Positions 38,440 through 47,548 are shown, counted from the stretch's first letter. The stretch is 64,000 nt of DNA from Salinispora arenicola (GCF_006716065.1 NZ_VFOL01000001.1:2046001-2110000); one strand, 5' to 3'. Notes: generated by a model from the letters alone, not told the origin. A program made the numbers and translations.

Positions 38440-38600
38440 CTACGGTGCTCTCGACCATCCCGCAGCGAAGCCGGTGTGAAACCGGCACTGTCCCGCAACT
38501 GTGATGCCCCGGAACGATCCGGGGACGAGTCAGGTCGCCTGCGGCCGGTCGCGATACGCGCTCTCGAGGAAGGGCGCCTCGCGGACGGGTGACTCTGCTC
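38440..38600 (+). promoter_or_regulatory. cobalamin riboswitch
   Basis: The aptamer core is recognisable: GAAGCCGGTGTGAAACCGGC, then CTGTCCCGCAACTGTGA, a GCCCCGGAACGATCCGGGG hairpin-bearing arm, and the B12 box GAGTCAGGTCGCCTGC. It lies about 45 nt before the btuF-like start. It should repress the transporter operon when adenosylcobalamin or a relative is abundant. The exact edges are approximate. Confidence 0.9.
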
Positions 38601-38642
38601 CCTGTCGGCGAAGCACCAACTCCTCGACCGACAGGAGGACCG

Positions 38643-39581
38643 ATGTCCAGACGTGCTCCGCGGCTTCTCACCGCAGCCCTCGCGGTGGCCGCGCTCGCGC
38701 TCGGCGGCTGCGCCGAGAAGACCACCGACACCCCGGCGCCCAGCGGCGGCGCATCCACCGCCGCGACCTTCCCGGTGACAGTCGGCTCGCTGACCCTGGA
38801 ACAGCGGCCGGAGAAGATCGTCTCGTTGTCACCGACCGCCACCGAGATGCTCTTCGCGATCGGTGCGGGACCGCAGGTCACAGCGGCCGACGACAACTCG
38901 AATCACCCGGCGGAGGCACCGCGGACCGACCTCTCCGGCTTCCAGCCGAACGCCGAGGCGATCGCCGCCAAGGATCCCGACCTGGTGGTAATCGCCAGCG
39001 ACCGCAACAAGGTCGTCGACCAGCTCACCAAGCTGAAGATCCCGGTCTTCCTCACCCCGGCGGCGGTCACGCTGGACGACACCTACCGGCAGCTCACCGA
39101 ACTGGGCACACTCACCGGGCACCCCACCGAGGCCGCGGACGTGGTCACCGGGATGAAGGACGACATCGCGAAGATTGTCGCCGACCTGCCACAGCGGGCC
39201 GAAAAGCTCACCTACTTCCACGAGCTGAGCCCCGACCTGTACACCGCCACCAGCAAGACCTTCATCGGCTCGCTCTACACGCTCGTCGGGCTCGAGAACA
39301 TCGCCGACCCGGCCGACGCGGACGGGGAGAGCGGCGGCTACCCGCAGCTCTCCGAAGAGATCATCGTCGAGGCCAACCCGGACTTCGTCTTCCTCGCCGA
39401 CACCAAGTGCTGCCAGCAGAGCGTGGAGACGGTGCAGGCCCGGCCCGGCTGGGCGACGATCACCGCCGTCCAGGAGAACCAGATCGTCGCCCTCGACGAC
39501 GACATCGCCTCACGGTGGGGCCCGCGCGTCGTCGACCTGCTCCGCACGATCATCGATGCGACCGCCAAGGTCCCCGCGTGA
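38643..39581 (+). CDS. btuF: cobalamin ABC transporter substrate-binding lipoprotein
   Basis: 312 residues. Lipobox LGGC (Cys23). Two lobes of a class III periplasmic-binding fold (PEKIVSLSPTATEMLFAIGAG opening; DPDLVVIA; ANPDFVFLADT) joined by a helix. An unusual CC pair lies in DTKCCQQSVE. The riboswitch directly upstream and the btuC/btuD genes after it identify the ligand as a corrinoid. ATG 38643 with GGAGGACC upstream. Confidence 0.88.
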   Translation: MSRRAPRLLTAALAVAALALGGCAEKTTDTPAPSGGASTAATFPVTVGSLTLEQRPEKIVSLSPTATEMLFAIGAGPQVTAADDNSNHPAEAPRTDLSGFQPNAEAIAAKDPDLVVIASDRNKVVDQLTKLKIPVFLTPAAVTLDDTYRQLTELGTLTGHPTEAADVVTGMKDDIAKIVADLPQRAEKLTYFHELSPDLYTATSKTFIGSLYTLVGLENIADPADADGESGGYPQLSEEIIVEANPDFVFLADTKCCQQSVETVQARPGWATITAVQENQIVALDDDIASRWGPRVVDLLRTIIDATAKVPA

Positions 39582-39614
39582 CGCTGGACCAGCGGCGTTA
39601 GCAAGGACTCCCAC

Positions 39615-40706
39615 ATGCGGCAGGTGATCACCAGGAGTCCCGCGCGCCCCGCGGCTGAGGCTCGGCCGGCCGGGCTGCGGCCCGGCTGGCTCCTCGCCGG
39701 GCTGGCCGCGGTACTGGCCGCCCTGGTGGCGGGTGTGTCCCTCGGCCCGGTCAGCCTGCCGCCGGGCAGCGTCGCGGTCGAGCTGCTGAACCTCCTTCCC
39801 GGGGTACGCGTCGACAGCGGCCTCACCGAGCGGGAGATCGCCATCGTCACCGAGCTGCGGCTGCCCCGGGCCGTGCTCGGCCTGCTCGTCGGTGGGCTGC
39901 TGGCCCTGGCCGGCGGCGCCTACCAGGGCGTGTTCCGCAACCCGCTGGCCGACCCGTACCTGCTCGGTGTCGCGGCCGGGGCCGGGTTCGCGGTCACCGT
40001 GGTGATCACCGCCGGTGTTGGGGGCCAGGCGGTCATGGCGGTGCTGCCGGTCACCGTCCCGCTGGCGGCGTTCGTCGGCGCGATCGGCGCGGTCGGGCTG
40101 ACCTACCTGCTCGGCGCCTCCGGCGGCCGGAACCGATCACCGGCGACCCTGATCCTGGCCGGGGTAGCGGTCTCCGCGTTCCTCTCCGCCGGGCAGACCT
40201 ACCTGCTGCAACGTAACGCGGAGAGCATTCAGCAGGTCTATGCCTGGCTGCTCGGGCGACTCGCCACCGCTGGCTGGCACGACGTGCGGCTGGTCCTGCC
40301 GTACTTCCTGCTGACCGCCGTGGTGGTCCTGCTGCACCGGCGTGAGCTGGACGTGCTCTCGGTCGGCGACGACGAGGCGACCAGCCTGGGCCTGCACCCG
40401 CAACGGTCCCGCTACCTGCTGATCGCCGCCGCCTCGCTCGGCACCGCCGCGGCGGTCTCCGCGTCCGGGCTGATCGGCTTCGTCGGGATCATCGTGCCGC
40501 ATGCCGTACGACTGCTCGCCGGGTCCAGCTACCGGGTGATCCTGCCGTTGTCGATGCTCTTCGGCGGGGCGTTCCTGGCCCTGACCGACGTGGTCGCCCG
40601 TACCGCCGCCGCCCCCGAGGAGATTCCGATCGGCGTGGTGACCGCCCTGCTCGGCGGTCCGTTTTTCGTCCTGGTCCTGCGCAGCGCCCGGCGGGTGCTG
40701 GAATGA
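39615..40706 (+). CDS. btuC: cobalamin ABC transporter permease
   Basis: 363-residue FecCD/BtuC-family permease with about nine or ten TM helices. LRLPRAVLGLLVGGLLALAGGAYQGVFRNPLADPYLLG is the family signature region (here spanning about 77-116), and GFVGIIVPHAVRLL near 293-306 is the ATPase-coupling loop. It overlaps the ATPase gene by 4 bp. Length is the usual 330-360 plus a short N-terminal extension. Confidence 0.9.
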   Translation: MRQVITRSPARPAAEARPAGLRPGWLLAGLAAVLAALVAGVSLGPVSLPPGSVAVELLNLLPGVRVDSGLTEREIAIVTELRLPRAVLGLLVGGLLALAGGAYQGVFRNPLADPYLLGVAAGAGFAVTVVITAGVGGQAVMAVLPVTVPLAAFVGAIGAVGLTYLLGASGGRNRSPATLILAGVAVSAFLSAGQTYLLQRNAESIQQVYAWLLGRLATAGWHDVRLVLPYFLLTAVVVLLHRRELDVLSVGDDEATSLGLHPQRSRYLLIAAASLGTAAAVSASGLIGFVGIIVPHAVRLLAGSSYRVILPLSMLFGGAFLALTDVVARTAAAPEEIPIGVVTALLGGPFFVLVLRSARRVLE

Positions 40707-41518
40707 GCACGCCGGCGGTGGCCGTGCGCGAGCTGCAGGTCCGGCTCGCCGGCGTGCCGATCCTCACCGGCGTCGACCTGACCGTCGCCGCCGGGGAGTG
40801 GGTGACCGTGATCGGCCCGAACGGCGCCGGCAAATCGACCCTACTGCGCGCCATCGGCGGTCTGCTGCCCACCCAGGGCGCGGTCGCCCTCTTCGGAACG
40901 CCGATCCAGGAGCTACGCCGCCGGGAGCGGGCCCGGGTGGTGGCGACAGTGGCCCAGTCACCGGTGGTACCGGCCGGGATGTCAGTACTGGACTACGTGC
41001 TGCTCGGCCGCACCCCGTACATCCCGCCGCTGGGCCGGGAGTCCACCGCCGACCTGGCCGCCGCGCACGACGTCCTGGACCGGCTGGACCTCGCCGGGTT
41101 CCACACCCGGGAGATGGCCACCCTCTCCGGGGGCGAGCGGCAACGGGTCTTCCTGGCCCGGGCCTTCGCCCAGGGCGCCACCCTGCTGCTCCTCGACGAA
41201 CCGACCAGCGCCTTGGACATCGGCCACCAGCAGGACGTCCTCGAGTTGGTCGATCAGCTCCGACACGCACACGGCCTGACCGTGGTGGCCACCATGCACG
41301 ACCTGTCCATCGCCGGCGAGTACGCCGACCGGATGGTGCTCCTCGCCGACGGCCGGGTGGCCGCCACCGGTACCCCTCGGGAGGTCCTCACGGCGGAGCT
41401 GCTGTCCCGCCACTACAGCGCCACGGTCAAGGTCGTCGAAGGCGACCACGGCCCCCTGGTGGTACCCGTCCGCCCCCGCTCCTCACCCCATTCCCGTGAC
41501 GTGCGGGGCGGGTGGTGA
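40703..41518 (+). CDS. btuD: cobalamin ABC transporter ATP-binding protein
   Basis: 271 residues. Walker A GPNGAGKST near 37-45, signature LSGGERQRVFLARA near 140, Walker B LLLLDEPTSALD near 160 and the switch His in VVATMHDLSIAGEY. It energises BtuC. ATGA overlap with btuC shows coupling. It converges on a VOC-domain gene 35 bp beyond its stop. Confidence 0.92.
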   Translation: MSTPAVAVRELQVRLAGVPILTGVDLTVAAGEWVTVIGPNGAGKSTLLRAIGGLLPTQGAVALFGTPIQELRRRERARVVATVAQSPVVPAGMSVLDYVLLGRTPYIPPLGRESTADLAAAHDVLDRLDLAGFHTREMATLSGGERQRVFLARAFAQGATLLLLDEPTSALDIGHQQDVLELVDQLRHAHGLTVVATMHDLSIAGEYADRMVLLADGRVAATGTPREVLTAELLSRHYSATVKVVEGDHGPLVVPVRPRSSPHSRDVRGGW

Positions 41519-41553
41519 CGCCCGCCCAACCGGTGGGCCGGCTCGGTCAGCGG

Positions 41554-42312
41554 TCAGGGTGGGGTAATGACATGGAAGAGAGCGCCCTGCGGGTCACGGA
41601 GAGCCGTGCAGCGGCCCGCCGGGACGTCACGGGGCGGCACGAGGATCGCACCACCGAGGGCTGCGGCCCGGGCGGCCGCGGCGTCGACGTCCGCCACACC
41701 GAAGTACACCGACCAGTACGCGGGTGAGTCCGCCGGGAAATCGCCCAGTGGCGCGGTCATCCCGGCGACGATCCGACTGCCGAGGCGCCAGCCGGTGTGG
41801 CCGGCCGAACCCGTCGGCTGGTCGTCCGGCTGCCAGCCGAACACCAGCTCGTAGAAGGTCTTCGCGCCCTCCGGGTCGGGGGTGACCAACTCGGTCCAGC
41901 TCATCGCCCCGGGCACCCCGAAAACCTCACCGCCCGGCATCGTCATCGGCTGCCACACACTGACGGTCGCACCCGCCGGGTCGCTGAACACCGCCATCCG
42001 CCCCCGGTCGAACACGTCGAAGGGCGGCACCACGAGCTGTCCGCCGGCCTGTTCGACCCGCCCCGCCACCAGGTCGGCGTCATCGGTGGCGATGTAGACC
42101 GACCAGATCGGCACCTGCTCGGGAATGGCCGGTGGCCCGGCGCCCGCCACCGCCCTTCCGTGGCGGAGAAAGAGGGTGTAGCCGCCCGCCTCCGGCTCGG
42201 GCGCGATCCGCCCGGTCCAGCCGAACAACTCCGGGTAGAACCGGCGCGCGTCGTCCAGGTCCGGTGTGGCCAGGTCGGTCCAGCAGGGTGTACCCGCCGG
42301 GACGATGCCCAC
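41554..42312 (-). CDS. two-domain VOC (glyoxalase/bleomycin-resistance) protein
   Basis: 252 residues made of two VOC repeats of about 115-120 each. The first opens TPCWTDLATPDLDDARRFYPELFGW, the second MSWTELVTPDPEGAKTFYELVFGW. This is the CFP-30/30-kDa-antigen-like duplicated glyoxalase family common in actinobacteria, with unknown substrate. GTG 42312 is preferred (MGIVPAGTPCWTDLA) behind a GAGGGGG site; the frame is open to 42363. It marks the left edge of the accessory region. Confidence 0.75.
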   Translation of the reverse strand: MGIVPAGTPCWTDLATPDLDDARRFYPELFGWTGRIAPEPEAGGYTLFLRHGRAVAGAGPPAIPEQVPIWSVYIATDDADLVAGRVEQAGGQLVVPPFDVFDRGRMAVFSDPAGATVSVWQPMTMPGGEVFGVPGAMSWTELVTPDPEGAKTFYELVFGWQPDDQPTGSAGHTGWRLGSRIVAGMTAPLGDFPADSPAYWSVYFGVADVDAAAARAAALGGAILVPPRDVPAGRCTALRDPQGALFHVITPP

Positions 42313-42586
42313 ATCGACCCCCTCTCGTCGGGGACGGCCACTGCGGTCCGCCCCGATCCGCATGGTGGCATTGCCGCGGCCCCTCCGGCGGGAAACGGGC
42401 GAACGTCAACTCCAAGAGGTGACTCGGGTTCCGCGCTGCCCTGGCTGCTGCTGGTGGTGGCGAAGTGCCCCACGCTGATGCCTCGGCGACTGCGGATAGC
42501 GAGGGGGTTGCGACAGTTAGTGCGGGTCCAGTGTAGACTGCCCGTTTGATTCACATCTCTCAGTTTACCGATTATTCGGAGACCTC

Positions 42587-43921
42587 ATGAATCGATGCAT
42601 TCCGGCCTGCGCCGCCGGCGTGCTGGCACTGGTCAGTGCCGTGTCACTGTCGGCTACCCCAGCCTCGGCCCAGTCCCCGGCGGGCCCTGCAGCCACCACC
42701 GAATCGCGAGCCGCTTCTGTGACGGCGGCCTACCTGACAGACCCCTGCGTAGACGGCGGGCCGACGTCTGCCGACTCATCGCTGGCTAGCTACTTGAACA
42801 CCAAGCTCAGTGGCACCCTGGACGGCTACATGACGGCGTACCGGGCTTCCTGTGCCCGCAAGGTCGTGCAGGCTGTGCAGGCCCGCGGGCTTGATCAGCG
42901 GGCAGCGGTCATTGCGATCACTACGACGATCGTGGAGTCCACAATCCAGAACATTGCCGAGGAGGTGGACCACGACAGCCTCGGTCTGTTCCAGCAACGC
43001 GCGTCGTGGGGTACCCGTTCGCAGCGGCTGGACCCAACGTGGGCCACCAATGCGTTCCTGAACAAAATGCTCAACGTGTATCCGAATAACTCCTGGCTGG
43101 CTGCCCCGGTCGGTGAGGTATGCCAAGCCGTGCAGGTCTCGGCGTTCCCGGATCGGTATCAGAAGCAGGTAGGTGACGCAGAGATTATCGTTGAGGCCAT
43201 CTGGCCATCCCCGGCGTCCGTGTACGGGGTGTTGTCCGACGGCAGGCTGACGTACTCGGTCATTGAGGGTGACTCGGGCCAGCTTTCGAAGGTTGTGACG
43301 TCGAGTGCGACGTTGGGGTTCACGCCGAAGGCGATGGCGACGCTGAACTTTAACACGATTCTGTTGACTTCGACGGAGGGTGACCTGTATCGGGTGGATG
43401 TGATCACGAACAATACGTCGTTGGTGTTCAATGCGCCGGTCAAGATTCTTAGTGGTGGATGGACGCATACTCATCTTTCCTATGATGGTGCTGGGAATCT
43501 ATATGGACTCACTTCGGCGGGGGTGTTGCGGCGCCATGACGTGACCGCGACGAAGCCGTCTGGAAGTCAGATCGTCAACTGGGTGACGATCGACAGCGGT
43601 TTCACTCTCAAGACGCTGACCACAACTGGGCCGGACTGGATCCTCGGTACGGTTTCGGATGGCCGATTGATGTCATACAAGATTAATGGAGTGGGTAGCT
43701 GGGTGTCCGGCGAACTCAAGTCGAGCACCTGGCAGACCATGACCCACCTGCTGTCCCCCGGCGCCGGTATCTACTACGGCCGTACCAGCGACGGTGCCCT
43801 GCACCGATACATCGATCGGGATCCGTACGACAACAATGGCAGCGACCTGTACGGGCAGGGCAAGGTGACCGATTCCGGCTGGACCCAGGTCCTGCTCTCC
43901 GCCCACTTGGCGGGCCGGTGA
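42587..43921 (+). CDS. secreted lysozyme-like hydrolase with tachylectin-like propeller
   Basis: 444 residues. Signal peptide 1-29 ending SATPASAQ. A helical domain at about 55-205 has the layout of transglycosylase/lysozyme-like proteins found in actinobacteria: AAVIAITTTIVESTIQN, then DSLGLFQQRASWGT and TNAFLNKML. A catalytic Glu may be E110 or E122 in this segment (inferred). The C-terminal 230 residues form repeated YGVLSDGRLT/YGLTSAGVLRRH/YGRTSDGALHRY units, like a tachylectin-2 five-bladed sugar-binding propeller. From codon 235 on it is nearly identical to the next gene. Its stop overlaps a GTG of the next gene. Confidence 0.75.
   Translation: MNRCIPACAAGVLALVSAVSLSATPASAQSPAGPAATTESRAASVTAAYLTDPCVDGGPTSADSSLASYLNTKLSGTLDGYMTAYRASCARKVVQAVQARGLDQRAAVIAITTTIVESTIQNIAEEVDHDSLGLFQQRASWGTRSQRLDPTWATNAFLNKMLNVYPNNSWLAAPVGEVCQAVQVSAFPDRYQKQVGDAEIIVEAIWPSPASVYGVLSDGRLTYSVIEGDSGQLSKVVTSSATLGFTPKAMATLNFNTILLTSTEGDLYRVDVITNNTSLVFNAPVKILSGGWTHTHLSYDGAGNLYGLTSAGVLRRHDVTATKPSGSQIVNWVTIDSGFTLKTLTTTGPDWILGTVSDGRLMSYKINGVGSWVSGELKSSTWQTMTHLLSPGAGIYYGRTSDGALHRYIDRDPYDNNGSDLYGQGKVTDSGWTQVLLSAHLAGR
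43289..43768. repeat. near-identical propeller segment, copy 1
   Basis: These 480 bp match 44635-45114 with only about three differences (for example CATGAC/CACGAC and GGAAGT/GGCAGT), offset 1346 bp. The sequences flanking the block are clearly diverged. The DNA of this block is A/T-richer than the genome around it (for example GAACAATACGTCGTTGGTGT). Confidence 0.9.
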
Positions 43922-43971
43922 CCGTGACCGCTTCATTCCCAGTACGTCTCAGCGAACCCCCGAGGAAACCC

Positions 43972-45267
43972 GTGCCTTCGAAAGCTCGAATACGTCGCTC
44001 TCTCCCGGCGGTATTGGCCGCACTGGCCCTCGCCGCTAGCGGTGCCGTGGTGGTCGAGGTGGCACGTCCGGCCGAGGCTCAGGCCGCCGGTGTGCGGCCT
44101 GCCTTCCAGCTTCCATTCCCGTGCGGCGAATCATGGCGGCTCTCCACTTATCGCGGTCATGACGACTACGACGTCGACATGTTTGCGAACAGCGGCACCA
44201 CGGCCGGCCGATCCATTCTCGCCGCCGATGCTGGCACCGTCTCGTACGCTGGTTGGGACAGCGGCGCCGGCTGGTACGTCAAGCTCAACCACGGCGAGGG
44301 ATGGGAATCGCTCTACCTACACATGGAGTCACCCCCGGTAGTCTCCACCGGACAGTCGGTCCAGCAAGGGCAACTGCTCGGCAAAGTGGGCAGCACCGGC
44401 AAATCAAGCGCCCCTCACCTGCACCACGAGCAGCGGCGCGACGGCGCCAAAGTGGAGACCTACTTCAACGGCCTCCGATCGGAGATCACGACGGACGGTT
44501 TCCCCTCGGGGGAGCCGCTGTCGCCACCGGTCAATGCCGTGAGTTCCAATTGTGGTGACACTTCCGTCTACGGGGTACTGGCGGACGGCCGGCTGACCTA
44601 TTCGCTGGTCGAGTCGGGTTCAGGTCGCTTTTTAAAGGTTGTGACGTCGAGTGCGACGTTGGGGTTCACGCCGAAGGCGATGGCGACGCTGAACTTTAAC
44701 ACGATTCTGTTGACTTCGACGGAGGGTGACCTGTATCGGGTGGATGTGATCACGAACAATACGTCGTTGGTGTTCAATGCGCCGGTCAAGATTCTTAGTG
44801 GTGGATGGACGCATACTCATCTTTCCTATGATGGTGCTGGGAATCTATATGGACTCACTTCGGCGGGGGTGTTGCGGCGCCACGACGTGACCGCGACGAA
44901 GCCGTCTGGCAGTCAGATCGTCAACTGGGTGACGATCGACAGCGGTTTCACTCTCAAGACGCTGACCACAACTGGGCCGGACTGGATCCTCGGTACGGTT
45001 TCGGATGGCCGATTGATGTCATACAAGATTAATGGAGTGGGTAGCTGGGTGTCCGGCGAACTCAAGTCGAGCACCTGGCAGACCATGACCCACCTGCTGT
45101 CCCCCGGTGCCGGTACGTTCTTCGGTCGTACCAGCGACGGCGCTCTGCACCGGTACGGCGACCGGAACCCGTACGACAACAATGGCAGCGACCTGTACGG
45201 GCAGGGCAAGGTGACCGATTCCGGCTGGACCCAGGTCCTGCTCTCCGCCCAACCGTACAGCTTCTAA
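43972..45267 (+). CDS. secreted M23 metalloendopeptidase with tachylectin-like propeller
   Basis: 431 residues. Signal peptide up to about 38 (LAALALAASG ... AEAQAAG). The LytM/M23 domain at 45-180 has the zinc ligands His63 and Asp67 (GHDDYDVD) and the HxH motif His149/His151 (APHLHHE), so it should be an active peptidoglycan peptidase. The propeller fills 195-431 and shares the almost identical block with the preceding gene. I chose GTG 43972 behind GAGGAAA; earlier in-frame GTGs overlap the previous gene. The pair probably acts together on cell walls bearing a particular sugar. Confidence 0.82.
   Translation: MPSKARIRRSLPAVLAALALAASGAVVVEVARPAEAQAAGVRPAFQLPFPCGESWRLSTYRGHDDYDVDMFANSGTTAGRSILAADAGTVSYAGWDSGAGWYVKLNHGEGWESLYLHMESPPVVSTGQSVQQGQLLGKVGSTGKSSAPHLHHEQRRDGAKVETYFNGLRSEITTDGFPSGEPLSPPVNAVSSNCGDTSVYGVLADGRLTYSLVESGSGRFLKVVTSSATLGFTPKAMATLNFNTILLTSTEGDLYRVDVITNNTSLVFNAPVKILSGGWTHTHLSYDGAGNLYGLTSAGVLRRHDVTATKPSGSQIVNWVTIDSGFTLKTLTTTGPDWILGTVSDGRLMSYKINGVGSWVSGELKSSTWQTMTHLLSPGAGTFFGRTSDGALHRYGDRNPYDNNGSDLYGQGKVTDSGWTQVLLSAQPYSF
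44635..45114. repeat. near-identical propeller segment, copy 2
   Basis: Second copy of the 480-bp block described at 43289-43768. A further identical stretch begins after a short diverged part and runs to about 45250 (encoding YDNNGSDLYGQGKVTDSGW). Confidence 0.9.
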
Positions 45268-45505
45268 TAGTGCGATTCGGCGGCTTCAGATCGGAACAGG
45301 CTTGACGGCTGCCAGATGAGACCCGGTGCTCGCCTGACCAGCGGGCATCGGGCCGTAGCCCTTACCTATCCGTCGATGGGAATGGTCGGAGGGGCTAGGC
45401 TGGTCGATCCGTGCGCTCTCGCGCCGCGCCGAGGCACAGCCGGTACCCGAACCATGGGGGTGGCCGGGCGGCCAGGTCACCCTGTCGACCCGGAGGAACC
45501 ACGCC

Positions 45506-47548
45506 ATGCCTGCCGACCACACCGCTGCACTCGACGTCGAGCGTGCGCACATGGCCGCGTCGCGGGCCGCCCTGCACGCGATGCGCGAGCATGCCGAAGC
45601 CATGTACGCCATCGGCGCGAAGATCGCCGGGGACCCCTTCTCCGCCGAGACCCTCGGGGTGGCGTTGGCCCGGCGGGTGGCCGAGCTCGCCGACGACCCC
45701 CGTACGCCGCTGTTCTTTGGTCGCCTCGACCTCGACGGTGCCCCCGAGCCGGGAGGCGAGTCGTTGACCGGCCGCTATCACATCGGGCGGCGGCATGTCA
45801 CCGACCAACTCGGGGAGCCACTGGTGCTGGACTGGCGAGCGCCGGTCAGTCGTGCCTTCTATCAGGCCAGCGTCCGCGACCCGCAGGGCGTACGGACCCG
45901 CCGGCGGTTCGGGTTCGCCGGCGGCGACCTGACCAGCTTCGAAGACGAGCGTCTCGGCCAGGGTGAGGAGTTCGGCACCGCCAGTAGGATCCTTATCGAG
46001 GAGATCGAACGCCCCCGGGTTGGGCCGATGCGCGACATCGTCGCCACGATCCAGCCCGAGCAGGACGAGCTGGTTCGCGCCGACCTCGACACCTCGATCT
46101 GCGTACAGGGGGCACCCGGGACCGGTAAGACCGCCGTCGGCCTGCACCGGGCCGCGTACCTGCTCTATCTGCACCGCGAACGGCTTCGGCGCACCGGCGT
46201 GCTGATCCTGGGCCCGAACCAGGCGTTCCTCAGCTACATCTCGGCGGTCCTGCCCGCCCTCGGTGAGCTGGAGGTCAGGCAGTCCACCCTGGAAGGGCTC
46301 ATCGGCCGGGTTCCCGTGTCGAGTGCCGATCCGGTCGAGACCGAGATCGTCAAGCACGATTCCCGGATGGCGACCGTGCTGCACCGGGCGCTGTGGTCAC
46401 GGTTGGGCCGAGCCGAATCTCCGATCCAGGTTTCCGACGGCGCCTACCGGTGGCGCATCGATCCGGGGGTACTCACCCGGCTGGTCGACGACACCCGGCG
46501 GGAGAAACCCGCGTACCTGCTGGGCCGCGAACGCGTCCGCGCCCGGGTCGTCGGGCTGCTGCAACGGCAGGCCGAGACCCGGTCGGGCGAGTCACCCGGT
46601 GAGCCGTGGCAGCGGCGGATGGGCAAGGCCAAACCGGTCGTCGAGTTCCTCGACGCCTGCTGGCCGGCGATGACGCCACAGTCGCTGGTCTTCGAGCTGC
46701 TCAGCGACCCGGCGGCGCTGACCCGCGCCGCCGAGGGCATCCTCACCGAGGCCGAGTGTCGGGCGCTGCTGTGGCCCAAACCCTCCCGGACCGTCCGGAG
46801 CGCCCGGTGGAGCAGCGCCGATCTCGTGCTGCTCGACGAGGCCGCCGGGCTCCTGGAACGCGAGACCAGCCTCCACCACGTCATCATCGACGAGGCACAG
46901 GACCTTTCCCCGATGCAGTGCCGGGCCGTGGCGCGGCGCACTACGCACGGGTCGATCACCCTGCTCGGTGATCTTGCCCAGGGCACGGCACCGTGGGCGG
47001 CGACCGACTGGGTGGACTCGCTGCGGCACCTGGGCAAGCCCGACGCGTCGGTGGTGCCGCTGACCACCGGGTTCCGCGTACCCGAGGCGGTCGTCGCACT
47101 GGCCAACCAGCTACTGCCCGCCCTAGCGGTGAACGTTCCCCCGGCGGTGTCGCTGCGCTCGGAGGGCAGCCTCGTCATCCGCCAGGCCGACGACCTGGCC
47201 GCCGAGGTGATCGCGGAACTGGACGCGACGCGCTCACTTCCCGGGTCGGTCGGGGTCATCGCCGCCCACCGGCACCTCGACGCAGTGCGGGCCGCGCTCG
47301 CCGCGGCCGGAGAAGAGCCCGCCGAGCTCGACACCCCGACGAGCAGCCGCGTCACGGTGCTCCCGGCGACGCTGGCCAAGGGCCTGGAGTACGACCATGT
47401 CATCGTCGTCGAACCGGCCGACATCGTGGACGCGGAACCGCGCGGGCTGCACCGACTTTACGTCGTGCTCACCCGTGCGGTGACACGGCTGACGGTGCTG
47501 CACACCCGTACGCTGCCCGAAGCCCTGACCCTCGCCACTCAGGGCTGA
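45506..47548 (+). CDS. HelR/HelD-type RNA polymerase-associated helicase-like protein
   Basis: 680-residue superfamily 1 (UvrD-like) ATPase. N-terminal coiled-coil arm (about 1-65), then GRYHIGRRHVTD and DWRAPVSRAFYQ typical of HelD. Walker A GAPGTGKTAVG (Lys208), DEAQDLSPMQ, TTGFRVPEAV and the late VLTRAV motif. HelD proteins remove RNA polymerase from DNA; the actinobacterial HelR branch also protects it from rifamycins. At about 680 residues it fits HelR. ATG behind CGGAGGA. I see no rifamycin-associated element in the 238 bp upstream, which otherwise contains nothing I recognise. Confidence 0.8.
   Translation: MPADHTAALDVERAHMAASRAALHAMREHAEAMYAIGAKIAGDPFSAETLGVALARRVAELADDPRTPLFFGRLDLDGAPEPGGESLTGRYHIGRRHVTDQLGEPLVLDWRAPVSRAFYQASVRDPQGVRTRRRFGFAGGDLTSFEDERLGQGEEFGTASRILIEEIERPRVGPMRDIVATIQPEQDELVRADLDTSICVQGAPGTGKTAVGLHRAAYLLYLHRERLRRTGVLILGPNQAFLSYISAVLPALGELEVRQSTLEGLIGRVPVSSADPVETEIVKHDSRMATVLHRALWSRLGRAESPIQVSDGAYRWRIDPGVLTRLVDDTRREKPAYLLGRERVRARVVGLLQRQAETRSGESPGEPWQRRMGKAKPVVEFLDACWPAMTPQSLVFELLSDPAALTRAAEGILTEAECRALLWPKPSRTVRSARWSSADLVLLDEAAGLLERETSLHHVIIDEAQDLSPMQCRAVARRTTHGSITLLGDLAQGTAPWAATDWVDSLRHLGKPDASVVPLTTGFRVPEAVVALANQLLPALAVNVPPAVSLRSEGSLVIRQADDLAAEVIAELDATRSLPGSVGVIAAHRHLDAVRAALAAAGEEPAELDTPTSSRVTVLPATLAKGLEYDHVIVVEPADIVDAEPRGLHRLYVVLTRAVTRLTVLHTRTLPEALTLATQG

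Noticed and set aside
42508..42539. TTGCGA/TAGACT promoter for the first propeller gene
   Set aside because: The 20-bp spacing is too long for a standard sigma-70 type promoter and the match is weak.
45268..45505. Rifamycin-associated element before the HelR-like gene
   Set aside because: No long GC-rich inverted repeat of the expected type is present in the gap.
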